From Methanocella arvoryzae MRE50 (GTDB taxonomy: Archaea > Halobacteriota > Methanocellia > Methanocellales > Methanocellaceae), in the NCBI RefSeq assembly GCF_000063445.1, contig NC_009464.1, forward strand, positions 1,364,001 to 1,428,000: a stretch of DNA of 64,000 nucleotides. The letters run 5' to 3'. Made by a program: the position numbers and the translations under genes. Every line of letters begins with the position of its first letter. Position 1 is the stretch's first letter. This document shows positions 7,666 through 16,817 of the stretch, piece by piece. The notes beneath the pieces were generated by a model. It was not told where the DNA came from and did not search any database. It worked only from the letters and a program-made list of their open reading frames with translations.

Positions 7666-8787
7666 TTAACGTTTTTGCTTAAGCCATGGAGATTCCCATC
7701 CGTCAGGCCGGAATAGTTTTGACAGTCCGTACATTACAATACCCGCTGCCAGGCCGACGGTCGGGTCGACCAGCAGCATCACCACGCCCGCCGCCGCAGT
7801 GACGAGCATCCGGTCAGTCCTCACCGCGTTTCTCAGCATTTCCACTCCCGCGAAGAACAGCAGCGTGCCGAGGATCCCTGCCGGTATCAGGGCGAGCATC
7901 GGGGAAGTGGCCACGAAGGAGAGGGCGATGAACAGCACCCCGATCATGATGTCTGCCCCGCCGGTACGGGCCCCGAACTGGTAGTGAGCCGCCATCCCCC
8001 CGGCGCCGTGGCACATGGGAAAGCCGCCCAGCAGGGGCGCGACTACACAGGCGCCGCCGATGGTGGTCGAAAGCTTGCGGTTCGAAACCTTCTCCTTAAA
8101 CAGGTCCGAGGCCAGCAGGCTGGTGGCCAGGACAGCGTTGGTCAGCGTGAGCGGCAGCTGGGCGATGCCTGCCTTGTAGGCGCCGCTGACGAGGTCGCCA
8201 GCCGTGGGCACGAAGATGTCCAGGGGAATGCTGAGCTGCACTGGCGGAACTCCAAAGACGTAGAAACCGTAGGCGATGCCGATGATGAAGACGAGCAGCG
8301 CCCCGGGGAAGTTCAAATCGCTGTGGCGCTGGTTCACGAAGCGGGCGAAGACGAAGAGCCCGACTGCGAGCAATCCCAGGTACGGGTCGCCCAGGATGAA
8401 CTGGCCGCCCTTCACCAGCAGCACCAGCGCCAGCCCCAGCTGGACGCCCCGGATGAGGCTGATCGGGAACACTTTCGCGATCTTATCGATGAGGCCGGTA
8501 ACGCCAAGGAGCAGGAAGAACAGGCCTACGAAGATGCCGGCGCCCACGATCTCCCCCTGGGTGAGGCTCGAGGAGACTGCGATGGCCCCGACGGCCTTCA
8601 GCGGCTCTACAGCGACGGGCAGCCGGTAGATCAGCCCGGATACCACGTAGAACAGCCCGAAGGCCAGCAGGATCGGCCCCAGCTTCATGCCGGTCACGCT
8701 GACGGCGATGAGGATGAACGGGATAATAGTGCCGAGGTCGGCCAGCGAGCCGGTGAACTCGGGCAGCGTGAACTTGGGCGCGGGCAT
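7666..8787 (-). CDS. MOT1-type molybdate transporter
   Basis: This is a hydrophobic 373-residue protein with about ten membrane segments. It has both MOT1 signatures: TGSLADLGTIIPF near the N terminus and PMCHGAGGMAAHYQFGART near residue 260. MOT1 proteins are SulP-related molybdate permeases; prokaryotic homologues are often annotated as sulfate permeases. Its position between FmdE and Mop genes favours molybdate. A near-palindrome at 8811-8829 lies at its predicted transcription start. Confidence 0.88.
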   Translation of the reverse strand: MPAPKFTLPEFTGSLADLGTIIPFILIAVSVTGMKLGPILLAFGLFYVVSGLIYRLPVAVEPLKAVGAIAVSSSLTQGEIVGAGIFVGLFFLLLGVTGLIDKIAKVFPISLIRGVQLGLALVLLVKGGQFILGDPYLGLLAVGLFVFARFVNQRHSDLNFPGALLVFIIGIAYGFYVFGVPPVQLSIPLDIFVPTAGDLVSGAYKAGIAQLPLTLTNAVLATSLLASDLFKEKVSNRKLSTTIGGACVVAPLLGGFPMCHGAGGMAAHYQFGARTGGADIMIGVLFIALSFVATSPMLALIPAGILGTLLFFAGVEMLRNAVRTDRMLVTAAAGVVMLLVDPTVGLAAGIVMYGLSKLFRPDGWESPWLKQKR

Positions 8788-8810
8788 TCACTGGCACGTA
8801 CGCTTCAAAA

Positions 8811-8829
8811 ATAGATAACGTTTGTCTAT
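8811..8829 (-). promoter_or_regulatory. Near-palindromic operator at the MOT1 promoter
   Basis: ATAGATAACGTTTGTCTAT pairs 8 of 9 arm bases. It lies just downstream, on the minus strand, of a TATA-like sequence at 8836-8844, so it overlaps the expected start point as a repressor site would. ATAACG resembles bacterial ModE half-sites, but no ModE gene is in the window. Confidence 0.45.
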
Positions 8830-8858
8830 CGATGCTATATATTATCGTAACTTGCGGA

Positions 8859-9062
8859 CTACTTCATGATCATGACTGACGTCGACTTGATCATAGCCGT
8901 GACCTGATCGCCTGCTTTGAGTCCCAGGTCCTCGGCCGAGTCTTTAGTGATGGCAGCCTCAACTATATTGTCTCCGACCTGGACCTTGACGATCGCCATG
9001 ACCGCTCCCAGTCTAACTTCCTTGACAGTGCCTGCCAGCTTGTTTCGTGCGCTTACCTTCAT
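8859..9062 (-). CDS. mop: Mop-like molybdate-binding TOBE-domain protein
   Basis: The 67-residue single TOBE/Mop domain begins MKVSARNKLAGTVKEV and has GAVMAIVKVQVG, LGLKAGDQVTAMIKSTSVMI. Such molbindins form oligomers that buffer molybdate in the cytoplasm. It complements ModC at 17256, which lacks the C-terminal TOBE domain seen in many ModC proteins. It sits directly upstream of the MOT1 gene on the same strand, about 70 bases away. Confidence 0.92.
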   Translation of the reverse strand: MKVSARNKLAGTVKEVRLGAVMAIVKVQVGDNIVEAAITKDSAEDLGLKAGDQVTAMIKSTSVMIMK

Positions 9063-9162
9063 AGTTAGGTTCTCCCTTAAAAAACGTCGACAGGCGACTA
9101 TTAATCGTTAACTGCCATCATGAGCGAGGCATAGTATCCTCCTGTTCATAACTGTTCTCGGG

Positions 9163-9762
9163 CTATGACGCCGGAGCCTGCGCCTTTCCGGCGCCCTCAC
9201 TTTTCGGAGCGGCCGCGGCAGAAGCCTGAGCCTCCGCTGCCCTCGCTATGTTATACCCCTTGTACAGTCTCCACGAGTCGCCTGCCCCGAACCCCCCGAA
9301 GCCGAGGCCGCTGCCGAAGCTGGGCCCGGCCGGCCCATACATGCCGAAGGGGCCGTACATCCCGTACTGGCCGAACATGCCCAGAGGCCCAAAGGCGTTC
9401 CAGCTCTCCATGCCGAAGCCACAGGGGTAAGTGTTGTACTGCGGCCCGAAGTCGCCGATGAAGCCTCCGCCGAGGCCCGACCATCCGCCGGTGTAAAGGC
9501 TGCCCATGGTGCCCGTGACGGGCGCCGTTACCGGGCTGGAAGCCTTGCCGCTTACAGAGGTTTTACCAGCTGCCGCAGGGGCACCAGCGCTCTTGCTTTC
9601 TGCTTTTTTCGCCCCGGTGCCGGGAGAGGTATCTTTTGTCCCTGTTGTCCCAGTTTTTCCAGCCGAATCCCCGCCCTGGGCTACAGCCTGTCCTGCCAGG
9701 GCTACTATGACTATGCCAGTAACAAGTGCCAGTTTGAACCACGCGGCCACCCGAATCCCCAC
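9163..9762 (-). CDS. Secreted low-complexity Gly/Tyr/Phe-rich protein
   Basis: I do not recognise a family. A signal peptide is clear (residues ~7-30, ending AGQAVAQ). An A/T/S/G/K-rich linker follows, then a Gly-Tyr-Phe-Met-rich segment with MFGQYGMYGPFGMYGP. The only cysteine, in YPCGFGM, is isolated. Composition suggests an extracellular, possibly disordered or wall-associated protein. It faces the next secreted-protein gene at 9992 divergently. Confidence 0.6.
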   Translation of the reverse strand: MGIRVAAWFKLALVTGIVIVALAGQAVAQGGDSAGKTGTTGTKDTSPGTGAKKAESKSAGAPAAAGKTSVSGKASSPVTAPVTGTMGSLYTGGWSGLGGGFIGDFGPQYNTYPCGFGMESWNAFGPLGMFGQYGMYGPFGMYGPAGPSFGSGLGFGGFGAGDSWRLYKGYNIARAAEAQASAAAAPKSEGAGKAQAPAS

Positions 9763-9991
9763 TGGAAACTGGCCTTCGATCGGTAAAAACGATATTTCGG
9801 AGGAAGAGCGGAAAGCTGTCCACTATAGGAAATATTCGGCATGAGATCATTTACGCCTGTCGATAAGCGATGGCCTCAGGGAACATTTTGGCTCTCCGGC
9901 TGCCAGTATCTCCGCAGTAAACCGTGTGAACCTATAATACTCTGGCCTCTCAGTGATAGTTTGGGTAATGAAGGTGTTGAGGTAGCGTCAC

Positions 9992-11038
9992 ATGAAATGC
10001 CGGGAGAGCGATGCTTATGGCAGAATTCTTTCTAACGTCGTAAAAAGCGTAGCCCTGGCTCTCCTGCTCACCGTCTTGATCACTTCACTGGTACCTGTGC
10101 AGGTGCTAGCTTACACCGAAGACATGTTTGAGCTGTGGGTGGGGAGCAATCCTCCCCTCCTCGTGCAAAACCAGAGCTACTCCACCAGTACCCGGCAGAC
10201 TCTGTTTCACGCCGCCGACAACGTGGCTACGGATACGGAAGCCTTCGCGCTGGGCAGCACGCCGGAAGGCGGTATCACCCTGGCCCAGACTATGGCAGGC
10301 ACGGTAGCCGGCAGCCAGACGGGGTATTTCACTTCCACCGCTACTTCTGACCTGATCCTGCCCGCCCGGATCGGAACGGGCTTCATGGGCACCGTCATCG
10401 GGGACCCCTTCGTCACCGGGACTTTCTTCGGCTCCGGCATGATCTACCCCCAGATGATCCCCTTCGACACCTTGATGCTGGCCGCTTCCCCAGTAAGCGT
10501 GGGCGCTGTTCTGGACAGTCCCGCCGCCCCAAACGCCACTACGGAAAATAGTTCCCGGGGTGGTATCGACTTCAAGCCCGTGATCAACAACAGCCTGAAC
10601 GCCAGCATGGGGTACTTGAACAATAGCTATACTACGGGAAAGTCAAATGTTTCATCCGCCAGCGCGTCCAGGCAAAATGCCTCTTCTGCGAATGCAAGTG
10701 TCAGACCTGCGGCTACGCCGACGCCCGACATCATCAAGCCGGACGAGCCGCTGTACCACCAGCAGAACAAGCCCTTCTCTGCTGTGCTCTCCTGGCCTTC
10801 AGGCCCCGGCAAGGCCCAGCGGAGCAAGGTTCAGAACATGACGGCCTTCGAGCGGTTCCTGATGAATACGGTGGGCAGGAGCACGACTGACAGGGCTTTC
10901 ACCGGCGTGACTTCCTATCCGACCTATATCACGCCTCTCCGGGCGATGGTCCCCGTCACACAGTTCCAGTTCATCACAGAAGCCATGAGGATGACTCTGC
11001 CAGGCACCCAGCTAATGAACCGTGCGTGGCCGCTCTGA
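9992..11038 (+). CDS. Secreted protein of unknown function
   Basis: The 348-residue protein has a signal peptide (hydrophobic ALALLLTVLITSLV, residues ~22-36, cleavage near VLAYT). The exported part is rich in Ser, Thr, Asn and Ala and carries several N-x-S/T sequons (NQS, NATT, NSS, NAS, NNS, NVS), as in archaeal glycosylated surface proteins. I see no catalytic motif and no C-terminal anchor. It is divergent from the secreted gene at 9163; the 229-bp gap between them holds both promoters but no recognisable operator. Confidence 0.6.
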   Translation: MKCRESDAYGRILSNVVKSVALALLLTVLITSLVPVQVLAYTEDMFELWVGSNPPLLVQNQSYSTSTRQTLFHAADNVATDTEAFALGSTPEGGITLAQTMAGTVAGSQTGYFTSTATSDLILPARIGTGFMGTVIGDPFVTGTFFGSGMIYPQMIPFDTLMLAASPVSVGAVLDSPAAPNATTENSSRGGIDFKPVINNSLNASMGYLNNSYTTGKSNVSSASASRQNASSANASVRPAATPTPDIIKPDEPLYHQQNKPFSAVLSWPSGPGKAQRSKVQNMTAFERFLMNTVGRSTTDRAFTGVTSYPTYITPLRAMVPVTQFQFITEAMRMTLPGTQLMNRAWPL

Positions 11039-11057
11039 TCGGGCTGCTACACGGAGT

Positions 11058-11906
11058 TCAGCCCGGTACTTCCCAGTAGAGCGCCACCAGCGACTTCTTG
11101 TTCCAGCTGTCGCAGTAGCCCCCGGAGGATATCGACTCTATGTAAGCAGCAATCCGCTCTCTCTTCTCCTCGTCAATTTCCATGAAGTTCCCGAAGAACT
11201 TCGCGTAGTACTCGGTCAGTTGCCCGACGGTCATCCGCTCGCCCGACAGGTAGTCGAAGAACCGGACGTTGGGCTTGCGGCCCATGCTCACGAGCAAGTT
11301 GAAGGGATAAGTGATATTGAACTCCTTCCTGCCCTTCTCCACCCCTGCCAGGACCCTCCAGAGATCGTGCCTGGTTCGGGACTGCTCTTCCGTCCCGGTC
11401 GTGATGTAGCAGCAGCTGCGCGTGGAAAACTCCTCCATCTTGAGAAACTCGTCGGGGCCGGTGACTGCCGGGGAGAGGGCGGTGAAGACCAGATCGTATT
11501 TCTCCGGCTCGTGGTAGTCGCCCCAGGCTGCCTGGACGGGCCGAATGTTGCGCAGCCCTCTCGCGTCTGCCTCATTCCTCAGCCCGGCCAGCATCCCGCC
11601 CGAGATGTCCAGCGCAGTTACCATTTTGGCAAATGGTGCGAACTGCAGCGTGTAGGTGCCGGGCCCGCTGGCGATGTCCAGCACCGAGTCGTTTTCCCGG
11701 AACGCTCCCTCCCGCCGCAGGTAGTCCACGATGCCTGCGTACACGTTCTCTTCAGTTTTCACTCTCTCCAGGTAGGCCGGAGCTTCGGCATCCCAGAACG
11801 ACAGCCACTTTCCCTCGTCCGGCTGCGACTTATCCATCAGCGAGTTCTGCTGAGCTTGTTTCCAGAGCGCCTTCCAGTCCAGATTGGGCATGCCTGCATC
11901 CCTCAA
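11058..11906 (-). CDS. Class I SAM-dependent methyltransferase
   Basis: The 282-residue protein has motif I VLDIASGPGTYTLQFA (~residue 83) and the motif II-like TALDISGGML. The C-terminal half is family-specific. The substrate is unknown. It is separated from fdhB by a hairpin terminator at 12003-12021, so it is probably its own unit. Met6 (start at 11891) is an alternative start. Confidence 0.82.
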   Translation of the reverse strand: MRDAGMPNLDWKALWKQAQQNSLMDKSQPDEGKWLSFWDAEAPAYLERVKTEENVYAGIVDYLRREGAFRENDSVLDIASGPGTYTLQFAPFAKMVTALDISGGMLAGLRNEADARGLRNIRPVQAAWGDYHEPEKYDLVFTALSPAVTGPDEFLKMEEFSTRSCCYITTGTEEQSRTRHDLWRVLAGVEKGRKEFNITYPFNLLVSMGRKPNVRFFDYLSGERMTVGQLTEYYAKFFGNFMEIDEEKRERIAAYIESISSGGYCDSWNKKSLVALYWEVPG

Positions 11907-12002
11907 GTATTAAGATTCCTGCAATAGAGGCGTTTACCGTGATACTGATAAGGCTTCTCCCCGTTCTCGTGGGATCGCCTGCCCTTGCAGGCATTAAAAA
12001 AG

Positions 12003-12021
12003 TGGCGGGCAGAGCCCGCCA
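12003..12021 (-). terminator. Hairpin terminator after fdhAB
   Basis: TGGCGGGC-AGA-GCCCGCCA forms a perfect 8-bp stem with a 3-base loop. On the minus strand it is followed by a run of six T, the form of an intrinsic terminator. It lies 42 bases past the fdhB stop. Confidence 0.75.
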
Positions 12022-12062
12022 TATGTCTGAAGCTACTGGTGTACTATTGTTGCTTCATAGAG

Positions 12063-13217
12063 TTAATTGCTATACTCCGATTTCCCCAGCTTCGGCTCGA
12101 AGAAGCTGTCTTCCTCCGTGCGGATCGCGTGGGAGAAGAGCGCCAGTGGTATCTCCATCGGGCAGCACTCCTCGCACTGGCCGCAGTTGATGCAGGAGTC
12201 CGAGATGTGCGCGAGGCGGCGGAGGTGGAACATCTGGTCGACTGGCAGGGTGCCTCTGCGGACCATGATGGACGGCTTTTTGAGCCTGTCCGCGGCCGGG
12301 AAGCATACGGGGCACTTGTCTATGCAGGCATAGCATTTCGTGCACCGCGAGGTCTCCTTTTCCAGGTCTCTCCAGAGGTGGGGGGAGAGCATGCTGAAGT
12401 CCCTCATCCGCCACTTGTCCGCGAGCTTGTGCATTGAGCTCTCGACCTTGGCCCTGATTTCGACGCCCTTTGGGTTGGCCGGCTCTACCATTATCTTCTT
12501 CGCCGCGGCCGCCTTCGTCACCAGGTCTGCGCCTTTGTCGCTGCAGACCTCGATGAAGGTGGCCTTGCCCGCCTTGTCGCCGATGACGCCCCAGTTGCCG
12601 CAGGCGAGGTCTGCCTGCCGGGGGATCTTCACCTTGCACCGGCGGCAGTTGGTCCTGCGGCCGTAGCCGGAATCCTCCAGCTCGTCCATGAACACTCCCT
12701 TGTGGTTTCCATCGGCGGTCTGGATGATGAACTGGCCCTTGTCGATCTCTTCCTTCACCACGTCATCCGGGCTGACGCCGTACTTCTCGGCGATCATCTT
12801 CCGGGCCGGGACCGGGCTGACCGATCCGCCGCAGTTCACGCCGATCATGAGGACGTTGTCCAGGTTGACCTGGCCCCGCTTCGCGAGCTCGAGCAGGCCC
12901 ATCATGTCGCAGCCCTTGACGACGATGCCCACCTTCTTGCCCTTCAGAGCCGGCACGTAGTTGTTGATCAGCTTCGAGAGCAGGAGCGTTCCGCAGTGGA
13001 GCGATCCGGCCGTCTGGTCGATCTCCGCGGGGTCGGTGATCAGCGCCGGCACGGCGTCGTACAGGTCTACGCCCTTCTTTACGGCGAGGACCGCTTCGAC
13101 AGCCCTGCTCTCCAGCGCAAACTTGAGCAGCCCGGAGACTGCTCCGCCGCACTCCGCCTTCTTCGCGAGGCCGAGGTCTGTGGTCCACGCGTAGAGCAAA
13201 TCACCTTTCTGGACCAT
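12063..13217 (-). CDS. fdhB: F420-reducing formate dehydrogenase beta subunit
   Basis: The protein belongs to the FrhB/FdhB family that exchanges electrons with coenzyme F420 through FAD. Its 384 residues hold an F420/FAD-binding domain and two C-terminal ferredoxin-type clusters: CTKCYACIDKC and CINCGQCEECC. It starts one base after the fdhA stop. With FdhA it would oxidise formate and reduce F420, or feed electrons to heterodisulfide reductase. No formate transporter fdhC is in the window. Confidence 0.92.
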   Translation of the reverse strand: MVQKGDLLYAWTTDLGLAKKAECGGAVSGLLKFALESRAVEAVLAVKKGVDLYDAVPALITDPAEIDQTAGSLHCGTLLLSKLINNYVPALKGKKVGIVVKGCDMMGLLELAKRGQVNLDNVLMIGVNCGGSVSPVPARKMIAEKYGVSPDDVVKEEIDKGQFIIQTADGNHKGVFMDELEDSGYGRRTNCRRCKVKIPRQADLACGNWGVIGDKAGKATFIEVCSDKGADLVTKAAAAKKIMVEPANPKGVEIRAKVESSMHKLADKWRMRDFSMLSPHLWRDLEKETSRCTKCYACIDKCPVCFPAADRLKKPSIMVRRGTLPVDQMFHLRRLAHISDSCINCGQCEECCPMEIPLALFSHAIRTEEDSFFEPKLGKSEYSN

Positions 13218-15278
13218 TCAGTTCACCCCCGTGATCTTCTCGATCTTGACAGCACAGTGCTTCAGCTCCGGCATCTTGGACAGTGGGTCCAGCGCCGTGT
13301 TGGTGAGGTTGTTGACAGCGCCGTTGCCGAAGTGCATGGTCATGTACAGCACGCCCGGTGCGATGCCGTCTGTCAGGCGGGCCAGGCTCTCCACTTCGCC
13401 GCGGCGGCTCAGCAGCCTGATCTTCTCGCCATCCTTGATGTTCAGCCTCCTCGCGTCCTGAGTGTTGATCTGTACATATGCCTCAGGCACTTCGTAGTCC
13501 AGCACCGGGCTGCGCCCTGTCTGGGTCCTGCTGTGGTAGTGGAAGATGAGACGGCCGGTCATCAGGGTGAACGGATAGGCTCCGTCGGCCACCTCTGCGG
13601 GCGGGCGGTACTCGATGCCAAAGAAGGTGCCCAGTCCGTCTGGCGAGGCAAACTTCTCCTTGTGCAGGATCGGGGTGCCGGGGTGGTCGAGCGCCGGGCA
13701 GGGCCAGTGGACGGACTCGGGTTTCTCCATCCTCTCGTAGGTTGCGCCGAACATGTTGGGCGTGCAGGCCCGCATGTCGTCCCAGACATCCTTGGCAGAC
13801 TTGAAGTCGAAGCCCTTGAGGCCCATCTTCTTCGCCAGCATGACGAAGATCTCCCAGTCTGCCTTCGCCTCTCCGGGGGGCTCTACGGCCTTGCGGACGC
13901 GGTTGATGCGCCGCTCGCCGCTGGTGAAGGTGCCGTCCTTTTCCGCGAAGCAAGCGCCGGGCAGCACGACGTCGGCGTACTTGCAGCTCTCGGTCCAGAA
14001 GATGTCCTGGATGACGAGGAAGTCCAGCTTCTCAAGCTGCTTCATGACGAGGTTGGAGTCCGGATACGTAACGACAGGGTTCAGGCCGAGGATGTACATG
14101 GCCTTGATCTGGTCGCCGCACTGCTTGATCTGCTCGATCAGGGTCGCGCCGTACCAGTCCGGCAGCCCGGTGACGCCCCAGGCCTTCTCCATCTTTGCCC
14201 TGTTTTCGGCGACCTCACACTTCTGGTAGCCGGAGTAGACGTTCGGGTACGCGCCCATGTCGCAGGCGCCCTGGACGTTGTTCTGGCCCCTGAGCGGGTT
14301 GACACCGACGCCCGGCCTGCCGATGTTGCCGCAGAGCATGGACAGGTTGCCCAGCGAGCGGACGTTGTCCGTGCCAGTGGTCAGCTCGGTGATGCCGAGG
14401 CAGTAGATGATGACGGCGTTCTTAGCCGCCGCATACCTGAGCGCCAGCTCTCTGACCTTCTCGGTGGGCACGCCCGTGATGTGCTCGACATTGGCATAGT
14501 TCTCGACCGTCTTCTTCAGGTCCTCGAAGCCCTTGGTCCGCTTTGCGATGAACTCCTTGTTGTGCTTGTCTTCCTTGATGATCCAGTACATCATGGAGTT
14601 GATCAGAGCGATATGTGTGGACGGGTTGAACTGGACCCATTCGTCCGCCAGCCTCGCCGTGGGCGAATACCGGGGGTCGAATACGATGACGGGGATCCCC
14701 TTCTTCTTCGCCTGGACTACCCGCCTTGCCGCCAGCGGGTGTGCCTCGACGGCGTTCGAGCCCCACATGATGATCAGGTCGGAGTTCAGGACGTCCTCGA
14801 ACGGGTTCGTGGCCGCTCCCGATCCGAAGGACAGCGACAGTCCCGCTACGGACGGGCCGTGACAGATACGGGCACAATTGTCGATGTTGTTAGTCTTGAA
14901 AGCCACCCTCGCCCACTTCTGCATGATGTAGCAGTCCTCGTTCGGGGTGCGGCAGGAAACCTGGAAGCCCATGCCTTTCGGGCCATACTTCTCAGAGGTT
15001 TCCCTGAACTTCTTCACGATGAGGTCGAGGGCTTCGTCCCACGAGGCTTCCTCGAACTTCCCATTCCTCTTGATCAGCGGTTTGGTCAGCCGGTCGGGGC
15101 TGTGGACGAACTCCCAGCAGGTAGCGCCCTTGGGGCAGAGCTTGCCCTCATTCACCGGGCTGCGCTTATAGGGCTCGACACCTACGAGCTTACCGTCGCT
15201 GACGACGAGGTTCAGGCCGCAGCCCACGCCACAATAGGGGCATGTCGTCGGCACATACTTTAACTCTGGTTTACTCAA
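13218..15278 (-). CDS. fdhA: Formate dehydrogenase alpha subunit (Mo/W-bis-MGD)
   Basis: This is the 686-residue catalytic subunit. Cys13, 16, 20 and 48 (CPYCGVGC … LCPKG) ligate the [4Fe-4S] cluster. The active-site metal ligand is Cys139 in ARICHGPSVAG; there is no in-frame UGA, so this is the cysteine form. The C-terminal molydopterin-binding domain includes LMTGRLIFHYHSRTQTGRSP. The start is TTG, supported by AGGAGG about 8 bases upstream. fdhB follows directly. The unusual promoter is described at 15411-15469. Confidence 0.95.
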   Translation of the reverse strand: MSKPELKYVPTTCPYCGVGCGLNLVVSDGKLVGVEPYKRSPVNEGKLCPKGATCWEFVHSPDRLTKPLIKRNGKFEEASWDEALDLIVKKFRETSEKYGPKGMGFQVSCRTPNEDCYIMQKWARVAFKTNNIDNCARICHGPSVAGLSLSFGSGAATNPFEDVLNSDLIIMWGSNAVEAHPLAARRVVQAKKKGIPVIVFDPRYSPTARLADEWVQFNPSTHIALINSMMYWIIKEDKHNKEFIAKRTKGFEDLKKTVENYANVEHITGVPTEKVRELALRYAAAKNAVIIYCLGITELTTGTDNVRSLGNLSMLCGNIGRPGVGVNPLRGQNNVQGACDMGAYPNVYSGYQKCEVAENRAKMEKAWGVTGLPDWYGATLIEQIKQCGDQIKAMYILGLNPVVTYPDSNLVMKQLEKLDFLVIQDIFWTESCKYADVVLPGACFAEKDGTFTSGERRINRVRKAVEPPGEAKADWEIFVMLAKKMGLKGFDFKSAKDVWDDMRACTPNMFGATYERMEKPESVHWPCPALDHPGTPILHKEKFASPDGLGTFFGIEYRPPAEVADGAYPFTLMTGRLIFHYHSRTQTGRSPVLDYEVPEAYVQINTQDARRLNIKDGEKIRLLSRRGEVESLARLTDGIAPGVLYMTMHFGNGAVNNLTNTALDPLSKMPELKHCAVKIEKITGVN

Positions 15279-15410
15279 TCTGTTGTCCTCCTAATCTTTT
15301 GACTTCGGCAAACCGCATACCGCCGATTAATGATACCGCCTATCACTGTTCGACTTCCATCCGCATTGATCTGCCGAAAAGCGGAGGTTAAGTAACGGGT
15401 TATTTGAGGG

Positions 15411-15469
15411 CTATATATAAATGTTACTTATAACTGTTACTTTTTCATGACTAGTAACTGATAACAGTT
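15411..15469 (-). promoter_or_regulatory. fdhA promoter with repeated GTAAC elements
   Basis: Read on the minus strand, a strong TATA box (CATTTATATATAG, 15411-15423) is preceded by two blocks: GTAACAGTTATAAGTAAC (15423-15440) and AACTGTTATCAGTTAC (15454-15469). The blocks are imperfect inverted copies built from GTAAC/GTTAC and AACTGTTA. Elements just upstream of TATA suggest an activator site. Another GTAAC lies at about 15392, near the expected start. The rest of 15279-15554 is an untranslated leader and spacer with no gene. Confidence 0.6.
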
Positions 15470-15554
15470 GCAAAAATCGTACTATAATCTGAAAAAATGT
15501 AATAAAATTAAGGGCAGTTACATGCCCTCCGTGCTCTTGCTATGGTAAGGTCCC

Positions 15555-16751
15555 TCATTCGAAGTACTTCAGCTCGACCTTCTCGCCCTCGCCATGTTCT
15601 CCGTTCTCGGGGGTGATCACGTATGTGTACTCACCTTCCAGTGGTGTGGGGCCGACCGTCGGCACGGGCATCGCCCTACCGTCCTGCACCCGCACTTTAG
15701 TGATCGACCTGCTCCGGTGGCCGATGTGGCTGGCGCCCGCCACGATCGCTGCGCCTGTCGGATACCGCATCGGGGGATACCGGCCCAGTTTTCTGACGGC
15801 CGGGCAGACGAAGAACATGGCGCTCACCGCGCAGGCGTCCGGAAAGCCGGGGAGGAAGACGATGGGCGTCCGGCGATCGCCCTCTTCCACATACCCCATG
15901 CCGACCGGCCGTCCCGGCCTCATGCCGACACCGTGGACGACGATCTTACCCATAGACGCCACAATTCCGGGCATGAGGTCCCGCTTTCCTACCGAAGTAC
16001 CCCCCGTGGTGACGATCAGGTCGTACCGCAGTCCTGCCCTCACCGCTTCTGTCAGCTTTTCCAGGTTATCGGGCACGATATTCCACAACGCGGGCTTGCC
16101 ACCGTAGCGCTTCACCAGCAGCTGACACATGAGGCCGTTGCTCTCGTTGATCTTCCCCGGTCCGGCCTCTTTGCCTCTTTCGACGAGCTCGTCGCCAGTC
16201 GGGATGATGAGGACCCTGGGCCTGTCGTAAACCTCTACTTCGGTGAGGCCGAGCGACGCCAGCAGCGCGATGTTCGTAGGCTTCAGCTGCATGCCGGCCT
16301 TGAAAACGATCTCTCCCCGCCTGATCGACTTTCCCCGGGGAGTGAAGTTATCGCCTGAAGCCGCCTCACGGTAGATTCGGATGCCTCCTGCGACCACTTC
16401 CGTGTCCTCCACCTTGACGACCGCGTCCGCTCCCGGGGGCAGGGCGCTGCCTGTGTGTACCTGCACGCACTCGCCCTGCCCGACTTCCTCATCCTCCGTG
16501 CAGCGGAGCGCTATGCCTGAGCCCGGCCTGGCGCCTGCCGTATCTTTCGCCCTGACCGCAAACCCGTCCATGAAGCACAGGTCGTAGTGCGGATAATCTT
16601 TCGGAGCCACCAGGTCCGCGGATAGAACCCTGTTGTCCGCATACTCCAGATCTACCGCCGAAGCCCTGGCTACCGGTATCACCGTGTCGAGAAACGCCTC
16701 CAGGGCGGCTTCCGGGCTATGCAGGTTAGCGGATTTAGTCACAGCAGGCAT
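15555..16751 (-). CDS. moeA: MoeA-family molybdopterin molybdenumtransferase (copy 2)
   Basis: The 398-residue MoeA has DLCFMDGFAVRA, HTGSALPPGADAVVKVEDTEV, IPTGDELVERG, TTGGTSVGKRDLMPG and FLPGFPDACAVS. It differs widely from copy 1 at 1502, so the two are old paralogues. It sits between fdhA and the TPR/mod genes on the same strand, with its own short promoter. The last residues after the MoeA C-terminal domain (GEYTYVITPENG…) are extended compared with copy 1. Confidence 0.93.
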   Translation of the reverse strand: MPAVTKSANLHSPEAALEAFLDTVIPVARASAVDLEYADNRVLSADLVAPKDYPHYDLCFMDGFAVRAKDTAGARPGSGIALRCTEDEEVGQGECVQVHTGSALPPGADAVVKVEDTEVVAGGIRIYREAASGDNFTPRGKSIRRGEIVFKAGMQLKPTNIALLASLGLTEVEVYDRPRVLIIPTGDELVERGKEAGPGKINESNGLMCQLLVKRYGGKPALWNIVPDNLEKLTEAVRAGLRYDLIVTTGGTSVGKRDLMPGIVASMGKIVVHGVGMRPGRPVGMGYVEEGDRRTPIVFLPGFPDACAVSAMFFVCPAVRKLGRYPPMRYPTGAAIVAGASHIGHRSRSITKVRVQDGRAMPVPTVGPTPLEGEYTYVITPENGEHGEGEKVELKYFE

Positions 16752-16817
16752 ATAAAGAAATCATGACCGGCAACAATAAAGCTTGCTGTCTCGGATATCC
16801 TGGCCAGTGCAGTAGCC

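Noticed and set aside
12702-15263. 853-residue open frame on the plus strand
   Set aside because: It runs exactly antisense to fdhB and fdhA, and its translation is Arg/Asp/Val/Leu-rich without motifs; long antisense frames are common in G+C-rich genes.
13218-15278. Selenocysteine in FdhA (and FmdB)
   Set aside because: The metal-ligand position is encoded as cysteine in both (ARICHGPS, TICHGPTV), with no in-frame TGA.
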